Of a stretch of DNA of 64,000 nucleotides, positions 54,750 to 63,195 are shown piece after piece. Source of the stretch: Treponema sp. Its GTDB lineage: Bacteria > Spirochaetota > Spirochaetia > Treponematales > Treponemataceae. The notes under the pieces were generated by a model that was not told where the DNA came from, did no database searches, and worked only from the letters and a program-made list of their open reading frames with translations. Location of the stretch: NCBI GenBank assembly GCA_017940255.1, contig JAGAZB010000012.1:1-64000 (forward strand), read 5' to 3'. The position numbers and the translations under genes were made by a program. Every line of letters starts with the position of its first letter. The first letter of the stretch is position 1.

Positions 54750-56840
54750 TTACAAACTGATTACTACAAAAGACTTTGCAGGAAGAATTATTTCGCCTGT
54801 AAAGTCTTTTTTTGTAAGTGAATAATCTACTGCTTCTGGTGCGCGTTTTTCGCAAACCTCAAGATTGCTCATTACATCTGGAGAAACTCCTTTGGTTCCG
54901 CCGCTTGTTCCAATCGCATCAGTTGCAAGCACTTTTTTTGCAATTCCGCCTTTTGCTGTAAGCTTTGCTATTTCAACAATGCTGCCTGCAAGGCTTCCAG
55001 AGTCTGTAGAAAGTGCGAGACTTTGTTCTTCATCAGCTCCATTAGCAATCTTAATTATCTTTTTACCTTCCGCATTTTTTACAGCAGAGATGTAAATCTT
55101 CTTTTCTCTAAGCGTTTTTTCCTGACCATTTAAGTCCAGGGCGGCAGAACCTGCAAAATCTGAGAACATTTTCTGAACATAATAGGTTGGGGTGAGAACC
55201 ACTTTGTCTGAGTCAAACCAGATCATGTCCGGTGTCCACTGGGAATGTCCTATTCTGTTAAAAAGCGGCGCGTAAGAAGCAAGGCGAACTACATCTCCGT
55301 TTCTTTCCATTCCGGTCATCATTGCGGCTTCGGCCACGGCTCCGTCTACCGAGTTTGAAAGGTTTGCATCATGAGCGGCATATTCACCCGCAAAGACGTA
55401 AACATCGCGAGGGTATTCATCGTAAAATGCAGTGTTGTCGTAAAGCCATTCCGGGGCAACGTAGTAGTGTTCATCAACCGCATAAGAAAAATCCTTATTG
55501 TTTTTTGCCTGATTTCGGTAAAAATCCCAGGCATTTTTGTGGAAATCGTTTCCAACAAAAGGCCCCGCTGTTCCAATGCACTTAATTTCAGGATATTTTT
55601 CGTGAATGGCCTTTTCAAAAGCAATGTAGCGTGGTGCTAAATCTACACAGCCGCTTTCCCACTGTTCGTTTCCAATGGCAATCATGTCCATATTAAAGCT
55701 TTCCGGGTGTCCCATCTGGGCTCTTAAAGCTCCCCACCTGCTTGTTACAGGGCCGTTTGCAAATTCAATTAAATCAAGTGCGTCCTGAACGTATTTCTGG
55801 AATTCTTCTGAATCTACCGGGACCACCTGGTAAGAACGGAACTGGCAGGCAACGCCAACACTCAAAACTGGCAGCGGCTTGCAGACTCTTTTTTGTGAAG
55901 AAAGCAGTTCGCACAAAAGGAAGTATTCATAAAAACCAATTCCGTAACTCTGCATATAGTGGCAGTCTGGAGTTTCCCATGCTGATGTAACATTTCCGCC
56001 CTGCAAAGCCCAGAGGTTTGTGTTTATTTTTCTGTCTTTTAATTCGCCAACAGTGTTTTTCCACTGATAGCGGCGCATAATGCTTGTACCTTCAACAATG
56101 CAGCCGCCCGGAAAGCGAATAAAGGCCGGGTGCAAATCGGCAAGGGCCTGAAAAAGGTCTTTTCTGAAAACTCCTGCCACAGCATTTTCTGGAATAAGAG
56201 AAATAAGGTCAAATTCCAGACAGCCTTCATTTGTAAGCTCAAGTACAAAATCAGCTCCAGAAACAGCTTCTTTTGCTGTAAGTTCTGCAGTGTAGTAGTT
56301 CCATTCCAAAGTATCACAGCTAACGCGGATAGTATCCATCCATTCCTTAGGACGATTTGTAGAGTTTTTAAAGGTGATTTCAGACTGTGCGTAAGTTTTT
56401 CCAGCTTTCTTTACAGATGCAATAATCTTTCCTTCCGGATATTTTACTTCGCGGGCGTAAAAAGAAAGCTTATACTTCATGTCTTTTTTCAAGGAAATTC
56501 CATCGTAGGCCTTGTTCTTAAATCCCTGACCAGCTTTTTTTGCAGTGAAGCGTAAGTAATGAGGATTCTTTTCGCTCACAGGTTCGTTGCAGGAGATTTC
56601 CAGTGCATCCTCATCGGCATCTTCAGCTGTGGCAGACCAGGCGTAAAGGTTGTCTTCCTTCAAAACATAGTTGTGGCTTTCACCCTTGCTCTTTACAGCT
56701 TCAAAAGAGCGGTTTTCAATCATTTCGGCATAAAGTCCGCCGTCTGCTGCAAAGTTTATATCTTCAAAAAAAAGTCCCACCATATCAGGTGAAATTTCGT
56801 GAGTAATTTTATCAGAGAGGACAAGTGTGTTTTTAGTCAT
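54750..56840 (-). CDS. Alpha-L-arabinofuranosidase, glycoside hydrolase family 51
   Basis: 696 residues from the ATG at 56840; an ATG at 56852 lies on top of the GGAG site. No signal peptide. N-terminal GH51 pattern ISPDMVGLFFEDINFAADGGLYAEMIENRSFE, carbohydrate-binding-like region at about 80-210, FIRFPGGCIVEGTSI, MDMIAIGNEQWE (acid/base Glu) and VYVFAGEYAAH (nucleophile Glu). The protein removes arabinose from arabinan-type oligosaccharides in the cytoplasm. It converges on uxuB with 4 bases between the stops. Confidence 0.92.
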   Translation of the reverse strand: MTKNTLVLSDKITHEISPDMVGLFFEDINFAADGGLYAEMIENRSFEAVKSKGESHNYVLKEDNLYAWSATAEDADEDALEISCNEPVSEKNPHYLRFTAKKAGQGFKNKAYDGISLKKDMKYKLSFYAREVKYPEGKIIASVKKAGKTYAQSEITFKNSTNRPKEWMDTIRVSCDTLEWNYYTAELTAKEAVSGADFVLELTNEGCLEFDLISLIPENAVAGVFRKDLFQALADLHPAFIRFPGGCIVEGTSIMRRYQWKNTVGELKDRKINTNLWALQGGNVTSAWETPDCHYMQSYGIGFYEYFLLCELLSSQKRVCKPLPVLSVGVACQFRSYQVVPVDSEEFQKYVQDALDLIEFANGPVTSRWGALRAQMGHPESFNMDMIAIGNEQWESGCVDLAPRYIAFEKAIHEKYPEIKCIGTAGPFVGNDFHKNAWDFYRNQAKNNKDFSYAVDEHYYVAPEWLYDNTAFYDEYPRDVYVFAGEYAAHDANLSNSVDGAVAEAAMMTGMERNGDVVRLASYAPLFNRIGHSQWTPDMIWFDSDKVVLTPTYYVQKMFSDFAGSAALDLNGQEKTLREKKIYISAVKNAEGKKIIKIANGADEEQSLALSTDSGSLAGSIVEIAKLTAKGGIAKKVLATDAIGTSGGTKGVSPDVMSNLEVCEKRAPEAVDYSLTKKDFTGEIILPAKSFVVISL

Positions 56841-56856
56841 AATAATCTCCATTTAG

Positions 56857-56902
56857 TAAAACGTTTAACATAGATAATAAAGCAAAATTCTCTAGAGTGC
56901 AA
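56857..56902 (-). promoter_or_regulatory. Promoter of the GH51 gene with a LacI-type operator
   Basis: Minus strand: TTGCAC (56897-56902) and TATTAT (56874-56879), spacer about 17. AAACGTTT (56859-56866), inside TTAAACGTTTTA, is a palindrome with a central CG. That is the style of LacI-family operators, and its position downstream of the -10 would allow repression by sugar. Confidence 0.5.
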
Positions 56903-56927
56903 GCAAGAAATCAGTTAAAATATAAGC

Positions 56928-57785
56928 ATGAATGACAGAGTAAGATTCTTTTTGCGTTTTCTGATTGTAACAGCCGGGGCCCTAATCATGGCTGTGAATC
57001 TGAATACTTTTGTTTATACAGCGGGCCTGCTCCCGGGGGGATTTACCGGAATTTCTCTTTTGATTCAGGAAGTTTTTCAGAAATTTCTGCATATAAAAAT
57101 CCCTTTTGCACTTTTTTACTGGGGGCTTAATATTATTCCGGCCTTAATCTGCTTTAGATATGTTGGAAAGCGATTTACACTTCTTTCTGTCTGGGCAATT
57201 ATTGCTTCCGGACTTTTTACAGACCTTTTTCCAGGCCTCCGAATGACCGATGATGTAATGCTCTGTTCTATTTTTGGTGGAATTGTGAATGGAATTGCCA
57301 TAAGTTTCTGTTTACTTGCCGGGGCAACCAGTGGCGGAACCGATTTTATTTCAATTTATGTCTCAGAAAAAACTGGCCGCAGCATCTGGAATCATATTTT
57401 TGTTTTTAATGTAGTGATTCTGGTAACATTCGGCCTTCTTTTTGGCTGGACCCGAGCCCTGTATTCAATCATTTTTCAGTTTGTAAGCACTCAGATTTTG
57501 AACACCCTCTACAAACGCTATCAGAAATCTACACTGCTGATTATAACAGACAAGCCCGATGAAGTGATTTTAGTTATCCGCGAAGTGACTGGTCACGATG
57601 CCACTCTTTTTACAGGGAAGGGCTGTTACCAGGGGGCGGAACGTAAAATGCTTTACACTGTTGTTTCTTCTGATGAGGAAGAAAAGCTGCTCCGTTCAAT
57701 TAAGAAGACCGATCCTCTTGCCTTTGTAAACATTCTTCAGACAAAAATGCTTAAAGGTAACTTTATCATGAAGCGTCAGGATTAG
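56928..57785 (+). CDS. YitT family membrane protein (DUF2179)
   Basis: 285 residues. Five or so membrane helices at the N-terminus (FFLRFLIVTAGALIMAVNLNTFVY, GLLPGGFTGISLLI, FYWGLNIIPALIC, GIVNGIAISFCLLAGATSGGTDFISIYVSEKTG) and a cytoplasmic C-terminal DUF2179 domain (TLLIITDKPDEVILVIREVTGHDATLFTGKGCYQG). These proteins are conserved but of unsettled function. The gene is divergent from the GH51 gene and precedes uxaC. Confidence 0.87.
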   Translation: MNDRVRFFLRFLIVTAGALIMAVNLNTFVYTAGLLPGGFTGISLLIQEVFQKFLHIKIPFALFYWGLNIIPALICFRYVGKRFTLLSVWAIIASGLFTDLFPGLRMTDDVMLCSIFGGIVNGIAISFCLLAGATSGGTDFISIYVSEKTGRSIWNHIFVFNVVILVTFGLLFGWTRALYSIIFQFVSTQILNTLYKRYQKSTLLIITDKPDEVILVIREVTGHDATLFTGKGCYQGAERKMLYTVVSSDEEEKLLRSIKKTDPLAFVNILQTKMLKGNFIMKRQD

Positions 57786-57861
57786 GGCCCGGGGGCCTGT
57801 GCGGGTTCTGCTATGAGCGGGCATGTGGGCTACCAGATTTGCGTGGCTTTGCTGATTGTGA

Positions 57862-57883
57862 TATACTAGTGTACGAGGTACAC
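57862..57883 (+). promoter_or_regulatory. ATACTAGT operator and RBS-sequestering palindrome before uxaC
   Basis: TATACTAGTGTAC (57862-57874) is the third copy of the operator. It runs into GTGTACGAGGTACAC (57869-57883), a perfect inverted repeat with the GAGG ribosome-binding site in its loop, 1 base before the ATG at 57885. Confidence 0.6.
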
Positions 57884-57884
57884 A

Positions 57885-59339
57885 ATGAAAGTATTTTTAG
57901 ACGAAGATTTTGTTTTGCAGTCAGAAGCCGCAAAAACTTTATATCACAAATATGCAGAAAACGAGCCGATTTTTGATTTTCACAATCACCTGAGCCCTCA
58001 GGAGATTTTTGAAAATAAGCCGCTCGGAAATCTTGCAAATGCCTGGCTCGACCACGACCACTACAAATGGCGTGCCATGCGTTCTGCCGGAGTTCCAGAA
58101 GAAGTGATTACCGGTCACATCCGTAAGGATGGTTCTGTGAAATCTGATGCTGAACGTGGTGGTTCAGACGCTGTTGCCAAAGCTGATTATGAACGCTACC
58201 TTGCCTTTGTGCGCACCCTGCAGCTTTGTCCCGGCAATCCTCTTTACCACTGGAGCCATCTGGAATTAAAACGTTATTTTGGAATTTCCGAGCCCCTTAC
58301 AGAAGCAAATGCCCGGGAAGTTTGGGATAAGTGTAATGCCCTGCTTGCCAAGGCTGAATATGCACCCCGCGGTTTGCTTTCTAAAATGGGAGTTCGCGAA
58401 CTCTGCACTACAGATGACCCTCTTGATTCACTTGAATATCACAAAAAGCTTGCAGAAGACTGGAAGGATTGTAAGGTTCGTCCTTCATTCCGCCCAGATT
58501 TTGTTTTGAATCCAGAAAATCCGGCCTTTGCAGATTATATTGAAGGCCTGGCTGCTCAGGATGGAAAAGCCATTGATTCACTTTGCGACCTTCTTGCAGC
58601 CCTTAGCCGCCGCATGGATTATTTTAAGGAAAACGGCAGCCTTGTGAGCGACCATTCCCTTGAAAATGATTTTTATCTTCCTGCTACTTTTGATGAAGTA
58701 AACACTATTTTCCAGAAGGCAAGGGGAAAGTCAGGACAAGGAAAAGCTCTTTCTCACGAAGAAATTGCCAGTTACAAGGGCTGGCTTCTTATTGAACTTG
58801 GTAAGCTTTATGCTCAAAAAGGTTTTGTAATGCAGATTCACATTGGTGCTCTGCGAGACCAGAATGCAGCCCTTTTGGAAGTGAGCGGAAAAAATATTGG
58901 GGAAGACAGCCTGCAGGATTTTAATTTCGCGCAGCAGATTGGTGCGGTCTTGAGCCAGGTTTACAGCGCGGAGCCAAACGCCCGCACTATTCTTTACAAC
59001 TTGAATCCAAAAGATAACGAGGCTCTGGCAACTATGGCCGCAAACTTCCGAAACTGCCAGTTTGGTCCTGCCTGGTGGTTCAACGATCACAAAGATGGCA
59101 TAGAAGAACAGATTCGCGTTTATGCCAGAACTGCCGCTCTTGGCCGTTATGTCGGCATGCTTACAGACAGCCGCAGCTTCCTTTCTTATCCTCGTCACGA
59201 ATATTTCCGCCGCATTCTTTGTAATTTTGTAGGCGGGCTTGTGGAAAGCGGAGAATTCCCATGGCAGGAAGAAGCTCTTGGCAATCTTGTAAAGAAGATT
59301 TGTTATCAGAATTCTATGGACTTCTTTTCTGGTAAGTGA
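57885..59339 (+). CDS. uxaC: Glucuronate isomerase
   Basis: 484 residues. FDFHNHLSPQEIFENK at about residues 30-45 holds the metal-binding His-x-His, followed by DHYKWRAMRSAGVPEEVITG, HWSHLELKRYFG, ELCTTDDPLDSLEYH, RPSFRPD, MQIHIGALRDQNA, ARTILYNLNPKDN and MLTDSRSFLSYPRHEYFRRIL. It converts D-glucuronate to D-fructuronate, and D-galacturonate to D-tagaturonate. It is the entry enzyme of the pathway, and its product is the substrate of UxuB. The regulon operator lies directly upstream. Confidence 0.96.
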   Translation: MKVFLDEDFVLQSEAAKTLYHKYAENEPIFDFHNHLSPQEIFENKPLGNLANAWLDHDHYKWRAMRSAGVPEEVITGHIRKDGSVKSDAERGGSDAVAKADYERYLAFVRTLQLCPGNPLYHWSHLELKRYFGISEPLTEANAREVWDKCNALLAKAEYAPRGLLSKMGVRELCTTDDPLDSLEYHKKLAEDWKDCKVRPSFRPDFVLNPENPAFADYIEGLAAQDGKAIDSLCDLLAALSRRMDYFKENGSLVSDHSLENDFYLPATFDEVNTIFQKARGKSGQGKALSHEEIASYKGWLLIELGKLYAQKGFVMQIHIGALRDQNAALLEVSGKNIGEDSLQDFNFAQQIGAVLSQVYSAEPNARTILYNLNPKDNEALATMAANFRNCQFGPAWWFNDHKDGIEEQIRVYARTAALGRYVGMLTDSRSFLSYPRHEYFRRILCNFVGGLVESGEFPWQEEALGNLVKKICYQNSMDFFSGK

Positions 59340-59353
59340 TAATATAAATCATA

Positions 59354-59373
59354 ACTAGAATACTAGTATATTA
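59354..59373 (+). promoter_or_regulatory. ATACTAGT operator before kdgA
   Basis: TAGAATACTAGTATATTAC (59355-59373) is the fourth copy of the operator, 25 bases upstream of the kdgA start. A GAGG site lies near 59390. Confidence 0.65.
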
Positions 59374-59397
59374 CAGTGTAAGGTAAAAGAGGCTTAT

Positions 59398-60036
59398 ATG
59401 AATGATACATTAAAGCAGATTGGTGCAACTGGAATTGTACCTGTTGTAGTTTTGAATAAAGTAAGTGATGCAGAGCCTTTGGCTGAAGCTCTTATTAAGG
59501 GCGGTCTTCCATGTGCAGAAGTAACTTTCCGCACAGATGCTGCCGAAGAAAGCATTCGCGCAATTGCAAAGAAATATCCTGATATGTTTGTTGGAGCTGG
59601 AACAGTTCTTACAACAGAACAGGTTGACCGGGCAATTGGTGCTGGAGCAAAGTTTATTGTCAGCCCTGGTTTGAATCCTAAAGTTGTTGAGTATTGTATA
59701 AAAAAGGGCTATCCAATCACTCCGGGAATTATGACTCCAACTGAACTTGAAGTAGCACTTGGTTTTGGCCTTGACCTTGTAAAGTTCTTCCCTGCAGAAA
59801 ATGCCGGTGGACTTAAGATGATTAAAGCTATGAGCGCACCATACACTATGATGAAGTTCATGCCAACCGGCGGAATTAACGCCACAAACGTTCGCGACTA
59901 CCTTGCCTGCGACAAGATTCTTGCCTGCGGTGGCAGCTGGATGGTTAAGGGGGACCTCATTAATGCCGGCAATTTTTCGGAAATTGAAAAACTCACTCGC
60001 GAAGCAGCGGGGGTTGTTAAAGAAATTCGAGGATAG
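59398..60036 (+). CDS. kdgA: 2-keto-3-deoxy-6-phosphogluconate aldolase (KDPG/KHG aldolase)
   Basis: 212 residues. PVVVLNKVSDAEPLAEALIKGGLPCAEVTFRTDAAEESI has the catalytic Glu in AEVTFRT. GAGTVLTTEQVD and FIVSPGLNPKVVEYC follow. DLVKFFPAE carries the Schiff-base Lys. It splits KDPG into pyruvate and glyceraldehyde-3-phosphate. It is 137 bases before kdgK, with structured DNA between them. Confidence 0.95.
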   Translation: MNDTLKQIGATGIVPVVVLNKVSDAEPLAEALIKGGLPCAEVTFRTDAAEESIRAIAKKYPDMFVGAGTVLTTEQVDRAIGAGAKFIVSPGLNPKVVEYCIKKGYPITPGIMTPTELEVALGFGLDLVKFFPAENAGGLKMIKAMSAPYTMMKFMPTGGINATNVRDYLACDKILACGGSWMVKGDLINAGNFSEIEKLTREAAGVVKEIRG

Positions 60037-60046
60037 AAAGCAGGTT

Positions 60047-60170
60047 CTTAGGGTGCAACCCTAAGCGGTGCTGGGAAGCGGAGAGGGTTTGGGAGAGGGG
60101 AAACCCCGCTTCCGAGTAGAGGGTGTCCCCTCTCCCAATAAAGGATTTTAAGGGCGAAGCCCTTAAGGAG
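60047..60170. repeat. GC-rich multi-hairpin segment covering the kdgK leader
   Basis: Four stems: CTTAGGGT/ACCCTAAG (60047-60065); GGAAGCGG/CCGCTTCC (60074-60113); GGGAGAGGGG/CCCCTCTCCC (60091-60136), which crosses the previous one; and TTAAGGGC/GCCCTTAA (60148-60166). The last overlaps AAGGAG at 60165-60170, the kdgK ribosome-binding site. It resembles the repeat inside the ABC-F gene. Confidence 0.65.
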
Positions 60171-60175
60171 TTAAA

Positions 60176-61195
60176 ATGAAAGTAGTAACATTCGGTGAAA
60201 TAATGCTTAGACTGGAACCTGAAGGATATTTCCGTTTTGTTCAGGTTGATAAAATGACTTCAACATTTGGTGGCGGCGAAGCTAACGTTGCAGTTTCTCT
60301 TGCAAACTACGGCTTAGACGCTTATTACGTAACAAAGCTTCCAAAACATGAGATTGGACAGGCCGCAATCAACAGCCTGCGCCGCTATGGTGTAAACACA
60401 GACTTCATTGCCCGCGGAGGCGACCGTGTAGGTATCTACTACAATGAGCGAGGGGCTAGCCAGCGCGGTTCAAAATGTATTTACGACCGTGCACACAGCT
60501 CAATCGCAGAAGCAAAGCCGGAAGACTTCAACTGGCCTGAGATTTTCAAAGACTGCAAGTGGTTTCACCTTACAGGAATTACTCCGGCCCTTGGCGGAAA
60601 TCTCGTACAGATTTGTATTGAAGCATGTAAGGCCGCAAAAGCCGCTGGTGCAACTGTTAGCTGCGACCTGAACTACCGCGGAAAGCTCTGGACCCGCGAA
60701 CAGGCCCGCGAAGCTATGACTCAGATTTGCCAGTATGTAGATGTCTGTATTTCTAACGAAGAAGATGCAAAAGATGTTTTTGGAATCGAGGCAGAAAATA
60801 CTGATATCAATGGTGGAAAACTTAATAAAGAAGGATATAAGTCTGTTGCAAAACAGCTGGCAGACAAGTTCGGCTTTAAGAAGGTAGCAATTACCCTTAG
60901 AACTTCTATCAACGCAAACCGCAATAACTGGGCAGCCCTTCTTTATGATGGAAAAGACTACTGCTTCTCTAAGGAATATGAAATGTACATCGTAGACCGT
61001 GTTGGCGGCGGCGACAGCTTTGGCGGCGGACTCATTTACGCCCTGCTCAATGGCAAATCAACTCAGGATGCCGTAGAGTTTGCAGTTGCAGCAAGCTGTC
61101 TTAAGCACACTATCGAAGGCGACTACAACATGGTAAGCGTAGACGAAGTAGAAAAACTCGCCGCCGGAAACGGTTCAGGCCGCATTCAGCGCTAA
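60176..61195 (+). CDS. kdgK: 2-keto-3-deoxygluconate kinase (PfkB family)
   Basis: 339 residues. VTFGEIMLRLEPEG at the N-terminus and GGGEANVAVSLANYGLDAYYVTKLP are the PfkB first signature. VDRVGGGDSFGGGLIYALL is the second, with the catalytic Asp; Gly-Gly replaces the usual Gly-Ala there. SCDLNYRGKLW is also typical. It phosphorylates KDG to KDPG, the KdgA substrate. Its ribosome-binding site is part of a hairpin. Confidence 0.92.
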   Translation: MKVVTFGEIMLRLEPEGYFRFVQVDKMTSTFGGGEANVAVSLANYGLDAYYVTKLPKHEIGQAAINSLRRYGVNTDFIARGGDRVGIYYNERGASQRGSKCIYDRAHSSIAEAKPEDFNWPEIFKDCKWFHLTGITPALGGNLVQICIEACKAAKAAGATVSCDLNYRGKLWTREQAREAMTQICQYVDVCISNEEDAKDVFGIEAENTDINGGKLNKEGYKSVAKQLADKFGFKKVAITLRTSINANRNNWAALLYDGKDYCFSKEYEMYIVDRVGGGDSFGGGLIYALLNGKSTQDAVEFAVAASCLKHTIEGDYNMVSVDEVEKLAAGNGSGRIQR

Positions 61196-61232
61196 CTCTT
61201 CGTAAAAAAATAATGCCGCAACAACTGCAGCA

Positions 61233-61286
61233 CACTTGTCATTTCCCGGCCTGACCTTTGTCATTCCCCGGCTTGACCGGGGAATC
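61233..61286. repeat. CTTGA-loop palindrome with a partial copy
   Basis: ATTCCCCGG (61263-61271), CTTGA, CCGGGGAAT (61277-61285). A truncated copy (GTCATTTCCCGGCCTGACC) precedes it at 61237-61255. It lies between kdgK (+) and the convergent DUF4097 gene (-), and is a dispersed repeat of the family seen before exbB. Confidence 0.7.
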
Positions 61287-61300
61287 CTTGTTAATTCATT

Positions 61301-62245
61301 TTATTTTCCGAGTGTAATATTTCCGCTCGATGTTTTTATCCTTATATTAATTCCACCGCCGTTGTAGGGCATCTTAATTTTTTTAGCTTCAATAATCGAA
61401 CCAGAAACCTTATCCTTAAAATCTCCGGCAGAAGTTTCCATCTCTAAATTAAAAGTAGAAAAATTTGGAATTCCCACCGTAATATTTCCACTCGATGCTT
61501 CAAAAGAAGAATCTGCCTGCAATGCATCTTCAAGAATAAAAGTTTGCGTACCGCTTGAACTTTCAGACTGTATGCTGCTGACCTTAGAATCATAAAAATT
61601 CATTATTCCGCTGGAAGTTTTGCATTTCAGCAAGTTAGCCGCAAGTGTCTGACATTTAAGATCTCCACTCGAAGCCGTCATAGAAATTTCTTTTGCGGTA
61701 ATATTCATAAAAGTCTGATTCCCACTGGAAGTTTCTACGCTAATTTTCCCTTCAGCAGAAAAGTTTGAACAGTTAAAGTCTCCGCTGGATGCTTCCATTT
61801 TTATGCTTTTTGCAGCTGCTTCTTTTATAGACGTATTTCCACTGCTTGCAGAAAGCAGAATTTCTTCTCCGGCTAGAAGTTTGTCGCAGCTTACGTCTCC
61901 GCTGCTTGTTTCCAGACGGAAGTTTTTTACACTAAAGCCTTCCGGCACCTGTACTTTTACAGTGCAGTGTTCATTAATGATGGAATTTCTTTTATCTTTT
62001 GAGATGATTGAAAATACTCCGTCGTCAATTATTACCTGTGGTTTGAATTTTGGCACGGTGGTTGTAATTTCAACGGAAATTTCTGTACCAGAATATTCTG
62101 AAACAGAAAGATTTTCATATCTCAATTTGCTCGTAAATTCTGTTATTCCTTCTGCAGAATAAGTTTCTGAGATTACAGTTTTTGCTTTTGCAAATAAGGC
62201 TGCCGAACAGAGCATGTATAGTGCAGTCAAAAGTGTTCTTTTCAT
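61301..62245 (-). CDS. DUF4097 family beta-helix-like protein, exported
   Basis: 314 residues. Signal peptide about MKRTLLTALYMLCSAALFAKA. After TVKVQVPEGFSVKNFRLETSSGDVSC, repeated units of about 20 residues each begin with a S-S-G-N/D type turn (ETSSGDVSC, SASSGNTSI, EASSGDFNC, ETSSGNQTF, TASSGDLKC, SSGIMNF), giving a parallel beta solenoid typical of DUF4097. It stands 9 bases downstream of a second DUF4097 gene in an operon with HAAS and PadR. It is periplasmic; the role is unknown. Confidence 0.8.
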   Translation of the reverse strand: MKRTLLTALYMLCSAALFAKAKTVISETYSAEGITEFTSKLRYENLSVSEYSGTEISVEITTTVPKFKPQVIIDDGVFSIISKDKRNSIINEHCTVKVQVPEGFSVKNFRLETSSGDVSCDKLLAGEEILLSASSGNTSIKEAAAKSIKMEASSGDFNCSNFSAEGKISVETSSGNQTFMNITAKEISMTASSGDLKCQTLAANLLKCKTSSGIMNFYDSKVSSIQSESSSGTQTFILEDALQADSSFEASSGNITVGIPNFSTFNLEMETSAGDFKDKVSGSIIEAKKIKMPYNGGGINIRIKTSSGNITLGK

Positions 62246-62254
62246 TCTGAACTC

Positions 62255-63184
62255 CTATCTTTCTTCTATTTTAATTGAACCGCTCATTGTAGAAATTTCA
62301 ATTTCTGTATTTCCGCTTCCATGGGTGTATTTTCCGTGTTTTGAACCACTTACACCGGCAATTTCATCCTTAAAACTTCCGCTCATGGTTTCATATTCCA
62401 TTGAATAGCCCATATTTGCCGGAATAGCAAGTTGGATTGAACCGCTTACGCTTTCAAAATCGCATTTTCCAACAAGAGCTCTTCCTGATTCTGCCTTTAT
62501 GCTTCCGGAAACAGATTCAATGTTGAGCTGTTCAAAATTTCCGCTCACCTTCGAACTTCCGCTTACAGTATCAACCTGTGCTTTTTTAATATCACAGTCT
62601 GTAATAGAAACGCTTCCGCTCACAGCCTCAATCGAAGCTTCCTCAGCCTTTATACCGTAGATTTTTACAGAACCGCTTACATTGTCAATGTTCAGTTCTT
62701 TATCAAAACTTTCCGGCAGGGTGATATAAACTTTCCCGTTTATATGAGTATTAAATCCGCCTTTTCGTTTTACCTCTTTTACAAGAATTTCACTGCCATT
62801 ATGCGAAAGTTTACAGTAATTTTCAGCTTTTCCTTCAAAATCAATATGTATTTTTGAATCAGAGGATTTGGAAATTTCTACCGGGAAAGTACGCAAGTCT
62901 GTTGAAATTGTTTTTATTCCGACAGCTTCAAAAGTGGTATTTTTAGCAAGTTCAGAAGCTTCTATTGTTTCCATGTTTTCATCATCCCCATCGTAATCAT
63001 AATATTCACTATCCCACTCATCCCCATCCCAGTCATCATTGTCAACATGGTTTTCAAGCCACTGTGAAAAATTGTGAATTCCACTGAAAGTGTTTTTATT
63101 TCCGCGAAAACCTTTTATAAGCAGAAATGTAAGCAGTAATGCAATTACTATCCATAATGAACCAAGAATATAATTACGCTTCAT
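62255..63184 (-). CDS. DUF4097 family protein with N-terminal membrane anchor
   Basis: 309 residues. One N-terminal membrane helix (YILGSLWIVIALLLTFLLIKGF). An acidic Asp-rich linker at about residues 50-70 (DNDDWDGDEWDSEYYDYDGDDEN) is followed by a solenoid of VSGSxxV units (NVSGSVKIYG, AVSGSVSITD, TVSGSSKVSG, SVSGSIKAES, SVSGSIQLA, TMSGSFKDE). The same family as the downstream gene, with Val-Ser-Gly-Ser instead of Ser-Ser-Gly-Asn turns. It lies 11 bases after the HAAS gene. Confidence 0.82.
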   Translation of the reverse strand: MKRNYILGSLWIVIALLLTFLLIKGFRGNKNTFSGIHNFSQWLENHVDNDDWDGDEWDSEYYDYDGDDENMETIEASELAKNTTFEAVGIKTISTDLRTFPVEISKSSDSKIHIDFEGKAENYCKLSHNGSEILVKEVKRKGGFNTHINGKVYITLPESFDKELNIDNVSGSVKIYGIKAEEASIEAVSGSVSITDCDIKKAQVDTVSGSSKVSGNFEQLNIESVSGSIKAESGRALVGKCDFESVSGSIQLAIPANMGYSMEYETMSGSFKDEIAGVSGSKHGKYTHGSGNTEIEISTMSGSIKIEER

Positions 63185-63195
63185 ATTAATCCTCC

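Noticed and set aside
61301..63184. CRISPR-like or DNA tandem repeats
   Set aside because: The repetition is at protein level (beta-solenoid turns in DUF4097 proteins); unit lengths and DNA sequence vary and there are no spacers.
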